Source: Scrofimicrobium sp. R131 (GTDB lineage Bacteria > Actinomycetota > Actinomycetes > Actinomycetales > Actinomycetaceae). Taken from it: a stretch of DNA of 64,000 nucleotides. Below, piece after piece: positions 24,781 through 33,826 of this stretch (position 1 is the first letter of the stretch; each line of letters opens with the position of its first letter). Location of the stretch: contig NZ_CP138335.1 in NCBI RefSeq assembly GCF_040256745.1, forward strand, positions 1,364,001-1,428,000. The letters run 5' to 3'. Position numbers and translations under genes: made by a program. The notes below the pieces were generated by a model, which saw only the letters and a program-made list of their open reading frames with translations, searched no databases and was not told the origin of the DNA.

Positions 24781-25721
24781 GCCTCATCCTCCTCTTTCAT
24801 CAGGTAGCGGACGTAGGTCCAGCTCAAAGCGATCGTCAGGGCCAGGACGAAGATGGAGACTGCGGAGGCCATTCCAAAGTCACCCGAGCCGACGCCCAAC
24901 TGGTAGATGTAGGTACCCAGCAGGTTAGTGTCGTTGGGTTGGGACCCCTGGTCCTGCAGCATTTTGATTTGGGTGAAGACGCGCAGATCCCAAATGATCT
25001 GCAGGAGGAACACGATCCCCAGCACCGGCTTGACCATCGGGATGATGATCTGCCACAGCTGCTGGGTGGGAGTGGCCCCGTCCATCTGTGCGGCTTCGAG
25101 GACTTCGTTAGGCACCTGGGTCAGCCCGGCGTACACCGACAGGGCCACGAACGGAACACTCATCCAGACGATGATGATGCCCGCCACGATAAAGAAGGAG
25201 AGCGGATTTTGCAGCCAGTTGTGCCCGGTGGTGCCCAACAGGTAGTTGACCACCCCGCGACGCCAGTCGAAGAGCCAGGACCACACGGTCATGGCCGCCA
25301 CCACCGGCATGGCCCAAGCGAGCAGCAGGGCGATTTGGAGGACGTTGCGGACCCACTTGGCGGTGGCTCGCATCAGGAGGGCCATCAGAATGCCGATGAC
25401 CATGGTTAGGACGGCCACGATCAGACAGAAGGCGACCGACCGGATAACCACCGTCCACATGTACGGATCGGTGAACAGGGTCTGGTAGTTTGCCAGCCCG
25501 ACGAACTCTGGCGGCTTGCCGAATACTTGGGCTCGACCGTACTTCATGGTCGAGGTGTAGAACTGCCAGGCGATGGGGTATCCCAGCGCCAACAGCACGA
25601 TTAGGATCGCCGGCAGGATCAAGAAATATGGGGCGATCTTGGTTTTCTTGCGCGGCTTGGCTATCCGTTCGGTGGACCGCCCATGGTCCACTGCCGCTGG
25701 TTGCTGCATGGTCTTCGCCAC
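24777..25721 (-). CDS. Sugar ABC transporter permease (MalF type)
   Basis: 314 aa with six membrane helices, starting near PYFLILPAILIVLLALGYP, and EAA loop LEAAQMDGATPTQQLWQIIIP. The GTG at 25721 has GGAG 6 bases upstream and is preferred to the TTG at 25727, which would abut the ribosome site. Forms the membrane channel with the downstream MalG-type subunit. A stable hairpin separates it from the binding-protein gene. Confidence 0.92.
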   Translation of the reverse strand: MAKTMQQPAAVDHGRSTERIAKPRKKTKIAPYFLILPAILIVLLALGYPIAWQFYTSTMKYGRAQVFGKPPEFVGLANYQTLFTDPYMWTVVIRSVAFCLIVAVLTMVIGILMALLMRATAKWVRNVLQIALLLAWAMPVVAAMTVWSWLFDWRRGVVNYLLGTTGHNWLQNPLSFFIVAGIIIVWMSVPFVALSVYAGLTQVPNEVLEAAQMDGATPTQQLWQIIIPMVKPVLGIVFLLQIIWDLRVFTQIKMLQDQGSQPNDTNLLGTYIYQLGVGSGDFGMASAVSIFVLALTIALSWTYVRYLMKEEDEA

Positions 25722-25742
25722 GGCCAACTCCGATTCTAAGGA

Positions 25743-25784
25743 TAGAGGCGGTGGGTGAGGTTTGGTCCTCCCCCACCGCCTCTA
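25743..25784 (-). promoter_or_regulatory. Intercistronic hairpin between binding protein and permease genes
   Basis: Perfect 13-bp repeat TAGAGGCGGTGGG (25743-25755) / 25772-25784 with a further GAGG/CCTC inner stem. No T-run follows on the minus strand. Such hairpins commonly protect the binding-protein mRNA and reduce expression of downstream permeases. Confidence 0.7.
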
Positions 25785-25809
25785 GTTCATTGCTTTAGCT
25801 GAGCTAAGC

Positions 25810-27192
25810 TCAGTTTTCGTTGAGCAGCGGGTTGAGCTTCTCGTTGTATTCCTTCGCCAGGGCGGTCAGGTCCTCGGCGTCACGAATCTTGGAGAAGAAC
25901 TCTTCCATCACGTTGGCGGACTCAACCGCGGCCCAACCGGGGGCGGCCGGGGTCAGCTTGGAGTTGGAAGCGGACTCAATCAGGGCCTGCGCGAACTGGT
26001 CATCTCCCAGGGAGTTGACGTACTGCTGGTTGCCCGGGCCGAGGCCATTGGCACCCAGCATGTTCTGGTATTCCTCGGAGAAGATGATTCGCATCAGTTC
26101 CTTGGCCAGTTCGGGGTTCTGGCTGGCGGCCGAGATCCCGATGTTGGAGCCACCGGCGAAGACCGGGGCCGGCTTGCCGTCGTTGCCCGGCAGAGCGAAG
26201 ACGCCGAACAGGTCGTCGTTCCACTCGCGAACCATTTCACCCTTGTCGTTTTCGACCAGGTCACCGATGGACCAGTGGGCCCAGCCCGGAGCCATGATGG
26301 TGGCGGCGGACAGCGACAGGTCTTCGGTCACTTCCCCTTCCTCGTTCTTAACCGAGTCGGAGTCGTTGATGAACTGGTACTGGTTGGCGTCCTTCATATC
26401 GAGCGGGGCGCGCGAGGCGTTGCGGTACAGATCCTGCAGCTGCTCCAGGCCCTTCAGGGTCTCGGGGCTGTCCAGGGTGGCGACCCACTGGCCGTCCTGC
26501 TCCTTGGCGATATCCCCACCGTTGGCGAAGATCCAGGAGATGCCGTCACGCCAGTCCATCCCGCCCAGGAAGAAGCCGGAGAAGTCCTTGATGTCCTTCG
26601 GGTTGGCTTCCGTGATCTTCACGACGGCCTGGTTGAACTCGTCCAGGGTCTTGGGAACTTCCTGGCCGGCAGCTTCCCACACGTCCTTGCGGTAGAACAT
26701 GTAGCGCGAACCGAAGTAGTACGGCAGGGTGAAGTTCTGGTCCCCAACCTTGCCCACGTCCACGAAGGACTGCAGCAGGTCCGAGCCACCCAGCTCGTCG
26801 TACATGTCGCTAATGTCGAGGAAGGCCCCGATGTTGGTGAACGTGGGAGACTGGGTGTTGCCAATCTCGGTCACGTCCGGGGTGTTGGCCGGGTCCGGCA
26901 TGGACGTGGTCAACTTGGTGATGATGTCACCCCAGCCCTGCTCCTCAATCTTCAAGGTGGCGCCGGTGCGCTTGTTGAATTCATCCTTGAGGTAGTCGCG
27001 CAGCTCGTCGGGGGTGTCGCCACCGATCAGCCACAGGGTGATCTCCTTGCCGGCTCCGTCTACGGTTTCGGATGAGCCTGCGCCAGCTGACTGGTCTTCA
27101 GACTGCTTGTCCGATCCGCCGGAGGAGCATCCGGCCAGTGCGCTGAGGGAGACGGCGGCCGCCGCACCCAACGCGATCCACTTGCGTTTCAT
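25810..27192 (-). CDS. Extracellular sugar-binding lipoprotein of the ABC importer (family 1)
   Basis: 460 aa from the ATG at 27192, with AAAGGAAAC upstream. Lipoprotein signal MKRKWIALGAAAAVSLSALA followed by Cys21, a Ser/Gly/Gln linker, then a family 1 solute-binding fold (ITLWLIGGDTPDELRDYL; FGVFALPGNDGKPAPVFAGG; SEEYQNMLGANGL). Ligand unknown; a chitobiose or other oligosaccharide is plausible given the GH20 gene at 53 kb, but that is only inference. The stop lies in the palindrome CTGAGCT-A-AGCTCAG (25799-25813). Confidence 0.92.
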   Translation of the reverse strand: MKRKWIALGAAAAVSLSALAGCSSGGSDKQSEDQSAGAGSSETVDGAGKEITLWLIGGDTPDELRDYLKDEFNKRTGATLKIEEQGWGDIITKLTTSMPDPANTPDVTEIGNTQSPTFTNIGAFLDISDMYDELGGSDLLQSFVDVGKVGDQNFTLPYYFGSRYMFYRKDVWEAAGQEVPKTLDEFNQAVVKITEANPKDIKDFSGFFLGGMDWRDGISWIFANGGDIAKEQDGQWVATLDSPETLKGLEQLQDLYRNASRAPLDMKDANQYQFINDSDSVKNEEGEVTEDLSLSAATIMAPGWAHWSIGDLVENDKGEMVREWNDDLFGVFALPGNDGKPAPVFAGGSNIGISAASQNPELAKELMRIIFSEEYQNMLGANGLGPGNQQYVNSLGDDQFAQALIESASNSKLTPAAPGWAAVESANVMEEFFSKIRDAEDLTALAKEYNEKLNPLLNEN

Positions 27193-27265
27193 TGCGTTTC
27201 CTTTCGAATCAGTTTGACGCATTTGCGCCGATGTATTTCCTTCGTTTTTCGGGTTGCTTCCAGTT

Positions 27266-28483
27266 CTATCCAGCTCCCAACACCTCCGCCAGCGTCATGG
27301 CTGCGCAGCCGTACAACACGTTGTCGGCTCCCAGCGAAGTGGAACGCACCTCTAACTCCTCGTGAGAGTCAGGCATGGTGCGCATCCGGATAGTCTCGAT
27401 GGTCGCCTCGGCGAGACGATCACCAATTAGTTCGCGCGGTCCCCCGATGACCACCTGGGTCAGGTTGAGCGCGCCGATAATGGGGGCAAGCGCCACGCCT
27501 AGGCGCTGCCCGGATTCGGTGAGGACCGCTTCGCGTTCAGCGTCGGTGGCCCCCTGCATCCGTCGGGTCAACGACGGAGTGGAAATCCAGTGCTCCAAAA
27601 TGTGTTCACGCGAATAGGGTGCGGCCAGTCCCTGGTCGGTTCCAACCATCACCTGTCCGATCTCGCCGGCAGCCCACTGGCTCCCCAGCACGAGACGACC
27701 CGAGACGATCAGGCCCGCCCCAATTCCGTGTCCAATCGAGATAAAGATCAGGTCCCCGGGCGCCTCCCCAAAGGCGTACTCAGCCAGGGCTGCAGCGTTG
27801 GCATCGTTCACCACCAGGGTGGGGATCCCGGTCGCTTCGGTGACGATTTTGCCCAGGTGGACGTTTTCCCACCCCAGGTTCGGAGCCACGTGCACCATTC
27901 CCCGGTCGTCCACAATTCCGGGAGAGCCAATCCCCACTCCCAACACCGGGAGTTTCGCGAGTTGAACCAGGGCCTGGACCAGCTCGACCGCCAGGTCGAC
28001 CGCGGCCTGACCGCGCGCCTCCCCCAACTCCATTTCCAGTCCGACCAGCTGGTCGGTGTTCAGGTCCAGCACCACTCCTTTAAAGGACTCGTGACTGGAC
28101 AGGTCGACAGCGATCAGGTTGAAGGAGGTCCGGGCCAAATCCACCAGCACGGCGGGTTTCCCAGTCTTTTGCTTGCCATCGGTGCCGAGCTCTTCGAGCA
28201 GCCCCTCTTCAATCAGGGCGGAGACCAGGTCGGAGACGGTGACTTTGGTCAGGCCGGTGGCTCGGGCGATGGCGGCCCGGCTGAGAGGACCTTTCAGGTA
28301 CAGGGTTTGCAGGACCAGCGAGCGGTTGTGGGAACGAGCATCGGCGGGAGACGCCTTGCTCAGTTGGCGTACGTTCAGTAGCACTCCCATCCCGGGGGCA
28401 TTGTCGGCTCCGGACATGCAAGACCCATCTACCATTCGGTACATCTTGCGGCTGTGCCGCGCCTTCGCGGTCCTAACTTCCAT
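27266..28483 (-). CDS. ROK-family transcriptional regulator
   Basis: 405 aa if it starts at 28483; internal ATGs at 28417 or 28390 are credible because the conserved part begins near LLNVRQLSKASPADARSHNR. Winged helix: LSRAAIARATGLTKVTVSDLV. Sugar-kinase-like half: VNDANAAALAEY, HGIGAGLIVSG. The usual ROK zinc site (His of GEIGH and the CxCGxxGC run) is missing: here GEIGQVMVG and no cysteines follow. It lies upstream of, and co-directional with, the sugar importer, so it very likely controls it. Confidence 0.9.
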   Translation of the reverse strand: MEVRTAKARHSRKMYRMVDGSCMSGADNAPGMGVLLNVRQLSKASPADARSHNRSLVLQTLYLKGPLSRAAIARATGLTKVTVSDLVSALIEEGLLEELGTDGKQKTGKPAVLVDLARTSFNLIAVDLSSHESFKGVVLDLNTDQLVGLEMELGEARGQAAVDLAVELVQALVQLAKLPVLGVGIGSPGIVDDRGMVHVAPNLGWENVHLGKIVTEATGIPTLVVNDANAAALAEYAFGEAPGDLIFISIGHGIGAGLIVSGRLVLGSQWAAGEIGQVMVGTDQGLAAPYSREHILEHWISTPSLTRRMQGATDAEREAVLTESGQRLGVALAPIIGALNLTQVVIGGPRELIGDRLAEATIETIRMRTMPDSHEELEVRSTSLGADNVLYGCAAMTLAEVLGAG

Positions 28484-28581
28484 ATAGTTAGTAAACCTTA
28501 CGAACTTACTTCTGGCAAGTGGATCGACGCGAAAAGTTCGAGTGTTACGGAACCGTTATCTTGTGATCGTGCCCGGTCAGG

Positions 28582-29043
28582 CTAGGGGCGGGACTGCTCG
28601 TCCACCCGCTCGAAGGCTTCGACAATCCGGTCGATCTCAGAGTCGGTCAGGTCATCGAGCAGGAGTCGGCGAACCGTTTCTTGGTGAATTGCAGTGGACG
28701 CCTCGGTCAACTCGACCCCAGTCTTGGTTAGGGCGGCCACATAGCCGCGCCCGTCCCCGTCAGCGGGGTGCTTTCGAACCCAGCCGCTCTTTTCCAATCG
28801 GGACACCAGGTAGGTAAGCCGTGAAGGGGAAAAGACGGTCCGGTCGGCCAACTCCCCCATCCGCAGGGACCGGCCCGGAGCTTCGTAGAGGGTCAGCAAG
28901 ATGTTGTAGTCAGCCAGGGTGATTCCCGCTGCCTTCTTTAGCTTGGTTTCCAGGATCCCCTGGAGGCGGGTGGAGGCATCAAAGAAAACGCGCCAGGCCT
29001 GAGATCGGCGGTTGTTGGCGTCGCCAATGCTGTTGAGTGGCAT
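28582..29043 (-). CDS. MarR-family transcriptional regulator
   Basis: 153 aa from the ATG at 29043 (MPLNSIGDANNRR). Winged helix: LADYNILLTLYEAPGRSLRMGELADRTVFSPSRLTYLVSRLEKSGWVRKHPADGDGRGYVAALT. The wing DGDGRGY has the usual Asp-x-Arg. The AT-rich stretch 29105-29150 upstream probably holds promoter and operator, including CAAC(N10)GTTG. Possible targets are itself and the divergent AI-2E-family gene. Confidence 0.88.
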   Translation of the reverse strand: MPLNSIGDANNRRSQAWRVFFDASTRLQGILETKLKKAAGITLADYNILLTLYEAPGRSLRMGELADRTVFSPSRLTYLVSRLEKSGWVRKHPADGDGRGYVAALTKTGVELTEASTAIHQETVRRLLLDDLTDSEIDRIVEAFERVDEQSRP

Positions 29044-29276
29044 CTCGGCATCCACCGGCGTGGCTCGCCCCCTCGCTCTTGCTCCCAGTTGACGAATACA
29101 GACAGGGTACTTCAACTATTTTACTTGTTGTCCCCTTAGATAATAGTGCACTTTCCATGGTGGTTTCGGCTACACCGGTTGGCGCCGAGCGAATTCCTCA
29201 CCCCGCGGGCCGGGGGCGGCTGGTCTAAAGTGGAACCGTCAACCCGGGAACGGCGCGCCGACAGATAGGAACGAGT

Positions 29277-30611
29277 ATGGAGCAGACACCAGCCCAGCCA
29301 AGCCCGCCTCGGCCCGGCGCCTACCGGGTGCCCAAAACTCCCTACCGAATTGGACTGGAGCAAGAAACCGAGGCGAGCCTGCGCAGGCCCAGCCTCGAAG
29401 TGGGTCCTGAACCCGCCCCCACGGCTCCGGTTCGGGTAGCTCCCTGGCTGGTGAAAGCCGGCCAATCGGCCTGGTACACGATCGGGATCATGGTGATCGT
29501 GGTCGGGATCGTTTTCGCCACCATCAAGATCACCCCGGTATTTATGGGTGTGTTCGCGGCCCTCGTCCTCAAGGCACTGCTCAACCCACTGGTCGATCGG
29601 CTGGCACGGTTCATGAAACGATGGGTCGCGGTGATCGTCTCGCTGCTGGTCTTTGTGGCACTTTTCGTCGGCATGCTGACGTTCGTGATTACCTCCGTCG
29701 CCGGCCAGTGGTCGCAGCTTGGTTCTAAGCTCAACCACGGCGTCGACATGATTATCGACTTCCTGCAGTCCCTCCCCTTTAACATCAACGTCACTTCGGA
29801 CGACATCTACCAGTGGATTCACGACGGCGTCGACATGGCCCAAAACTATCTGTCGACCAACTGGCAGCACCTGGCCTCGGAAGCCCTGTCCAACGCCGGC
29901 TCGATCGTGATTGGCATTACCGTCATTTTCTTGGCGATCTTCGTGGCCATCTTCTTCCTCAACTCCGGAAGCGAGATGTGGCGCTGGTTTTTGAACATGC
30001 TGCCCGAACAGTCGCGGGCCAAGACGAACACCGCTGCCCAGGCGGGCTGGGGGGCGTTCTCCGGTTACGCCCGCGGCACCGTCATCATTGCGGTCTCGGA
30101 CGGGGCTTTGGCTTGGCTGTTCCTGGAGATTGTGGGCATCCCGCTGGCACCGGCCCTCGGAGTCCTGGTCCTGATCGGGGCGTTTATTCCGATGGTGGGC
30201 GCCCCGGCCGCGATGCTGGTTGCAATGATCGTGGCTCTGGCGGTGGACGGGGTCTGGAAGGCCGTCATCGTTGGAATCGGGATCGCACTGATCGGCCAGT
30301 TCGAGGGCCACGTCCTGCAGCCGCTAGTAATGGGACGCCAGGTTTCCCTGAACCCGGTGGTGGTGATCATTGGGGTCATCTCGGGAACCATTGTGGCCGG
30401 TCTGGTCGGGGCCATGATCGCCGTCCCGGTGATGGGAGTGGCCTGGGCGGTCTTCTCTTCGCTTTACCATCGAGACCCACCAATTGTTGGGCCCTTGCCG
30501 GGAAAGCTGCCCGACTCGGTCCTGAAAGAGCAGAAGATCCAACTGCCGAAGCTGCCGGTCCTGGACCACGAGCAGTTCACCCGGGGGCGCAAGACCGACC
30601 CTGGCAACTAG
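29277..30611 (+). CDS. AI-2E/PerM-family transporter
   Basis: 444 aa: a Pro-rich cytoplasmic N-terminus (about 1-55), then about seven or eight membrane helices. Family hallmarks are the long amphipathic stretch between helices 3 and 4, then GYARGTVIIAVSDGALAWLFLEIVGIPLAPALGVLVLIGAFIPMVG (the GxxxxxPxxG region) and FEGHVLQPLVMGRQVSLNPVVVI. Members export small molecules or act as Na+/H+ antiporters; substrate here unknown. AGGAA precedes the ATG. Its stop overlaps the dnaE2 stop on CTAG. Confidence 0.9.
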   Translation: MEQTPAQPSPPRPGAYRVPKTPYRIGLEQETEASLRRPSLEVGPEPAPTAPVRVAPWLVKAGQSAWYTIGIMVIVVGIVFATIKITPVFMGVFAALVLKALLNPLVDRLARFMKRWVAVIVSLLVFVALFVGMLTFVITSVAGQWSQLGSKLNHGVDMIIDFLQSLPFNINVTSDDIYQWIHDGVDMAQNYLSTNWQHLASEALSNAGSIVIGITVIFLAIFVAIFFLNSGSEMWRWFLNMLPEQSRAKTNTAAQAGWGAFSGYARGTVIIAVSDGALAWLFLEIVGIPLAPALGVLVLIGAFIPMVGAPAAMLVAMIVALAVDGVWKAVIVGIGIALIGQFEGHVLQPLVMGRQVSLNPVVVIIGVISGTIVAGLVGAMIAVPVMGVAWAVFSSLYHRDPPIVGPLPGKLPDSVLKEQKIQLPKLPVLDHEQFTRGRKTDPGN

Positions 30612-33600
30612 CGGAAGTCGCGGGAGAGGACATCCACCCGCACGCTCAGACGCTCGACCTTTTGGGCTCGCACCGAGATGGCTCCGTCCTTCTTTTCCAG
30701 GCGTCCGGTGACCACCAGCGCCCGAGAAGTCATGATGATCTGGCCGTAGCATTTCCAAAATCCTCCGGTGCAAACCACGTTGGCCAGCCCGGTCTCATCT
30801 TCGAGCGAGAGGAACGTGACCCCATGTGCCGTTCCAGGCCGTTGCCGGTGGGTGATCAGACCGCCAATTTTCACCACCCGCTCCCCTTCCGCGTCGGCCA
30901 GTTCGGCCAGGGGAAGCACCCGCTCGCCCTCCAACTCTGAGCGGACCAACTGCATTGGGTGCTTCCCCGCCGACAGTTTCAACACCTGGTAGTCGGTCTC
31001 AAGTTCCTCCCCCTCGGTCATTCCCGGTAGCATCGGCGCGGCCTGCCCCAACTGGGTTCCCGGCAAAAACGGCTGCTCCTCGTGGGGGTTTGCCAACTGG
31101 GCGGCCGCCCACAGAGCCCGCCGGCGACTCACCCCCAAGTCGCTGAACGCACCTGCCTGGGCCAGCAGTTCCAGCTCGGACACCCGCGCGTTGGTCCGGC
31201 GGGCAAAATCTTCCAGGCTGTGAAACGGGCCGGCCTGGCGGGCCTGCACGATCCGGGAAATGATCTGCCCAGACAGGCCGTTAATGCTGTCCAACCCCAG
31301 GCGAATCACCCAGTTCGGATGGGTCCGCATCAGCCGGTCGGCCGGAAACTCCACCTCAATCTGATCCGGGGTGAGCTCTTGTCCATCGGCGGTCTGGACA
31401 CTGGCCTCCTCCACCGAGTAGGTCACAGAGGGGCCCAGACAGGTGACTCCGTGGCGGCGCGCGTCGGCAATGAGGGAGGCGGGAGAGTAGAACCCCATCG
31501 GCTGCGAGGCCAGGATGGAGGCGTAAAAGTGCTCTGGGAAAAAGACTTTCAGCCAGGCGGAAGCATAGACCAGGTAGGCGAAAGAAAAGGCGTGAGATTC
31601 GGGGAATCCGAACTCCGCAAAGCCTCGCAGGGAGTCGTAAAGCTCCTCTTGCAAATCTGAGGGAAGGCCGTGCGCCTCCATCCCAGCCAACAGCCGCGGA
31701 CGGATCTCTTCCATTTTCTCCACGTGGCGTTTTGAGCTCAAAGCCCGGCGCAGCCCGTCAGCTTCGGCGGCGGTGAAGCCCGCTCCAACGATGGCGATTT
31801 GCATCAGTTGCTCCTGGAAAAGTGGCACCCCCAAAGTTCGTTCAAGGATTCCGGCCAGGAGCGGGTGACAGGTGGCCTCCTCATATCCGCCTCGCCGACG
31901 CAGAAACGGGTTGACGGCTTTCCCCTGGATTGGGCCGGGGCGGATCAGGGCCACCTCGATGACCAGGTCGTAGAATTCGCGCGGCTGCAGTCGGGGCAGC
32001 GTGTTCATCTGGGCGCGGGACTCCACCTGAAAGACACCGACCGACTCTCCGGCGCAGAGCAGATCGTAAACCCGCTGGTCTTCCGGGGGCAGATTGTAGA
32101 GTCCGAGCGCCTTCCGGTCGGTGCCGACCACCCCCAGGGCTTTGAGCCAGTTGAAAGACTTGCGCAGGGCGGTGAGCATTCCCAGTCCCAGCAGATCAAA
32201 TTTAACCAGCCCCGCATCGGCGCAGTCATCTTTGTCCCACTGCAGAACCGTCCGGTTTTCCTTTGCCGCCCACCCGATCGGGCAAATCTCGGACACCGGC
32301 GTGCGAGTGAGCACGATTCCACCCGGATGGATCCCCAGGTGGCGGGGCAACTTCTGGAGGGAGGCCCCAATCCCCCGGACCAGGGGCGGAATGGAACTCT
32401 GCCCCCCGGTTCCGCTCCAGCCGCGAGAGAGTTCTTTCGACCAGCCCTTCAGTACCTCTTCGGAGTAGCCCAGGGCCTTCCCGGCGGCCCGAATGGCAGA
32501 GCGGGGACGGTAGCTGATCGTGTTCGCTACCTGGGCCGCACGCTCGCGCCCGTAGCGGGAGTAGACGTACTGAATGACTTCTTCCCGGCGGGCTGATTCG
32601 ATGTCGATGTCAATGTCGGGAGGGCCGGTCCGCTCGGGGGAAAGGAAGCGCTCGAAGAGCAGGTGGTGGCGCACCGCATCGACCGCGGTGATCCCCAGGG
32701 AGAAGCAAACTGCGGAGTTGGCAGCCGAGCCTCTCCCCTGGGCCAAAATGTCCTGCTGCCGACAAAAGTCAACGATGTCTTTGACAATCAGGAAGTAGCC
32801 GGAGAATCCCAGTTCGGTGATAATTTCCAGCTCGTGTTCGATGGTCTGCCACGCGGCCGGGTCCTGCTCGGCGGAACCGTAGCGCTGACGCGCCCCCCGG
32901 TAGGTTAGCTCCCGGAGCCAGGTGTCATTGGTGTGACCCGGGGGAATGTCGCACAGCGGCAATTCCGGCTCCATCAGGGTCAGGTCAAAGGCCCACTCCT
33001 GCGCCAACTCCCCCGCGGCCTCCACCGCCCGCGGGTAGGCCCGGTGGATCCGTTTCATTTCTGCTTCCCCACGCAGGAACGACCCGAAGGGCGGCAGGTG
33101 CGGACGGGCAGCTTTGAGCTCCAGGTTCAGCCGGGAAGCCGTCATCACGTCGGCCAGGAACTGCTGGCGCGGCGAAGAGCAGCGAACCGCCCCGGTGGCG
33201 ACCACCTCAACTCGGTGTTCCCTTCCCAGCTCGGCCAGGGTGGCGCCCAGGTTGTAGGGGTCCCCCGGGTGCAGGCACGATTCCACGACCACGCGATCCG
33301 GTCCAAATAGATCCTGCAGCCGGGAGAGCACCGCCCGAGCCGCGGAGGTGCCCCCGGATCCCAGTGCCTGGCGAAGAGGACCGTGAGCGGTCCCCGTCAA
33401 AACCCGCCAGTTGCCGCGTTGAAACCGGGCCAACTCGCCCAGCTCCCACGGAACTTTTCTCTGTCCGGGATGGTTCAAGTTGTGTGCGCTAATGGCGGCG
33501 CACAACTCGTGGTAGCCCTGCTGATTGACCGCCAGCACGGGGAGGCGCACCTGCGCGGACGAGGCCACCCCCAGCGGTGCCGCCCACCCCGATTCATCCG

Positions 33601-33823
33601 GGGTGGCAGCTACCGTCAGCTCTGCCCCAAAAACGGTGGGCACCCCGACGGTCTTCGCTGCCTGCGCCGTTTGCACCACCGAGTACATCCCGTCCACGTC
33701 GAGGATTCCCAGCGCCCCCAACCCCAACTCGTGCGCTTGAACAATTAGGGTTTCGGGCAGATCTGTTCCCTCCAAAAAGGTATAGGCGCTGTGAGCGTGC
33801 AACTCACCGTACGGAGCCCCCAC
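30608..33823 (-). CDS. dnaE2: Error-prone DNA polymerase III alpha DnaE2 (ImuC)
   Basis: 1071 aa. Damage-inducible C-family translesion polymerase. N-terminal PHP domain (GELHAHSAYTFLEGTDLPE) is degenerate: ILDVDGMY replaces the DHDG metal site. Polymerase palm Asp motif PDIDIDIESARREEV is intact, and helix-hairpin-helix, beta-binding and OB regions follow (GLITHRQRPGTAHGVTF). The GTG at 33823 follows the imuB stop by 3 bases with GGAGAGG upstream. Works with ImuB and ImuA' as the actinobacterial mutasome. Confidence 0.95.
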   Translation of the reverse strand: MGAPYGELHAHSAYTFLEGTDLPETLIVQAHELGLGALGILDVDGMYSVVQTAQAAKTVGVPTVFGAELTVAATPDESGWAAPLGVASSAQVRLPVLAVNQQGYHELCAAISAHNLNHPGQRKVPWELGELARFQRGNWRVLTGTAHGPLRQALGSGGTSAARAVLSRLQDLFGPDRVVVESCLHPGDPYNLGATLAELGREHRVEVVATGAVRCSSPRQQFLADVMTASRLNLELKAARPHLPPFGSFLRGEAEMKRIHRAYPRAVEAAGELAQEWAFDLTLMEPELPLCDIPPGHTNDTWLRELTYRGARQRYGSAEQDPAAWQTIEHELEIITELGFSGYFLIVKDIVDFCRQQDILAQGRGSAANSAVCFSLGITAVDAVRHHLLFERFLSPERTGPPDIDIDIESARREEVIQYVYSRYGRERAAQVANTISYRPRSAIRAAGKALGYSEEVLKGWSKELSRGWSGTGGQSSIPPLVRGIGASLQKLPRHLGIHPGGIVLTRTPVSEICPIGWAAKENRTVLQWDKDDCADAGLVKFDLLGLGMLTALRKSFNWLKALGVVGTDRKALGLYNLPPEDQRVYDLLCAGESVGVFQVESRAQMNTLPRLQPREFYDLVIEVALIRPGPIQGKAVNPFLRRRGGYEEATCHPLLAGILERTLGVPLFQEQLMQIAIVGAGFTAAEADGLRRALSSKRHVEKMEEIRPRLLAGMEAHGLPSDLQEELYDSLRGFAEFGFPESHAFSFAYLVYASAWLKVFFPEHFYASILASQPMGFYSPASLIADARRHGVTCLGPSVTYSVEEASVQTADGQELTPDQIEVEFPADRLMRTHPNWVIRLGLDSINGLSGQIISRIVQARQAGPFHSLEDFARRTNARVSELELLAQAGAFSDLGVSRRRALWAAAQLANPHEEQPFLPGTQLGQAAPMLPGMTEGEELETDYQVLKLSAGKHPMQLVRSELEGERVLPLAELADAEGERVVKIGGLITHRQRPGTAHGVTFLSLEDETGLANVVCTGGFWKCYGQIIMTSRALVVTGRLEKKDGAISVRAQKVERLSVRVDVLSRDFR

Positions 33824-33826
33824 AGT

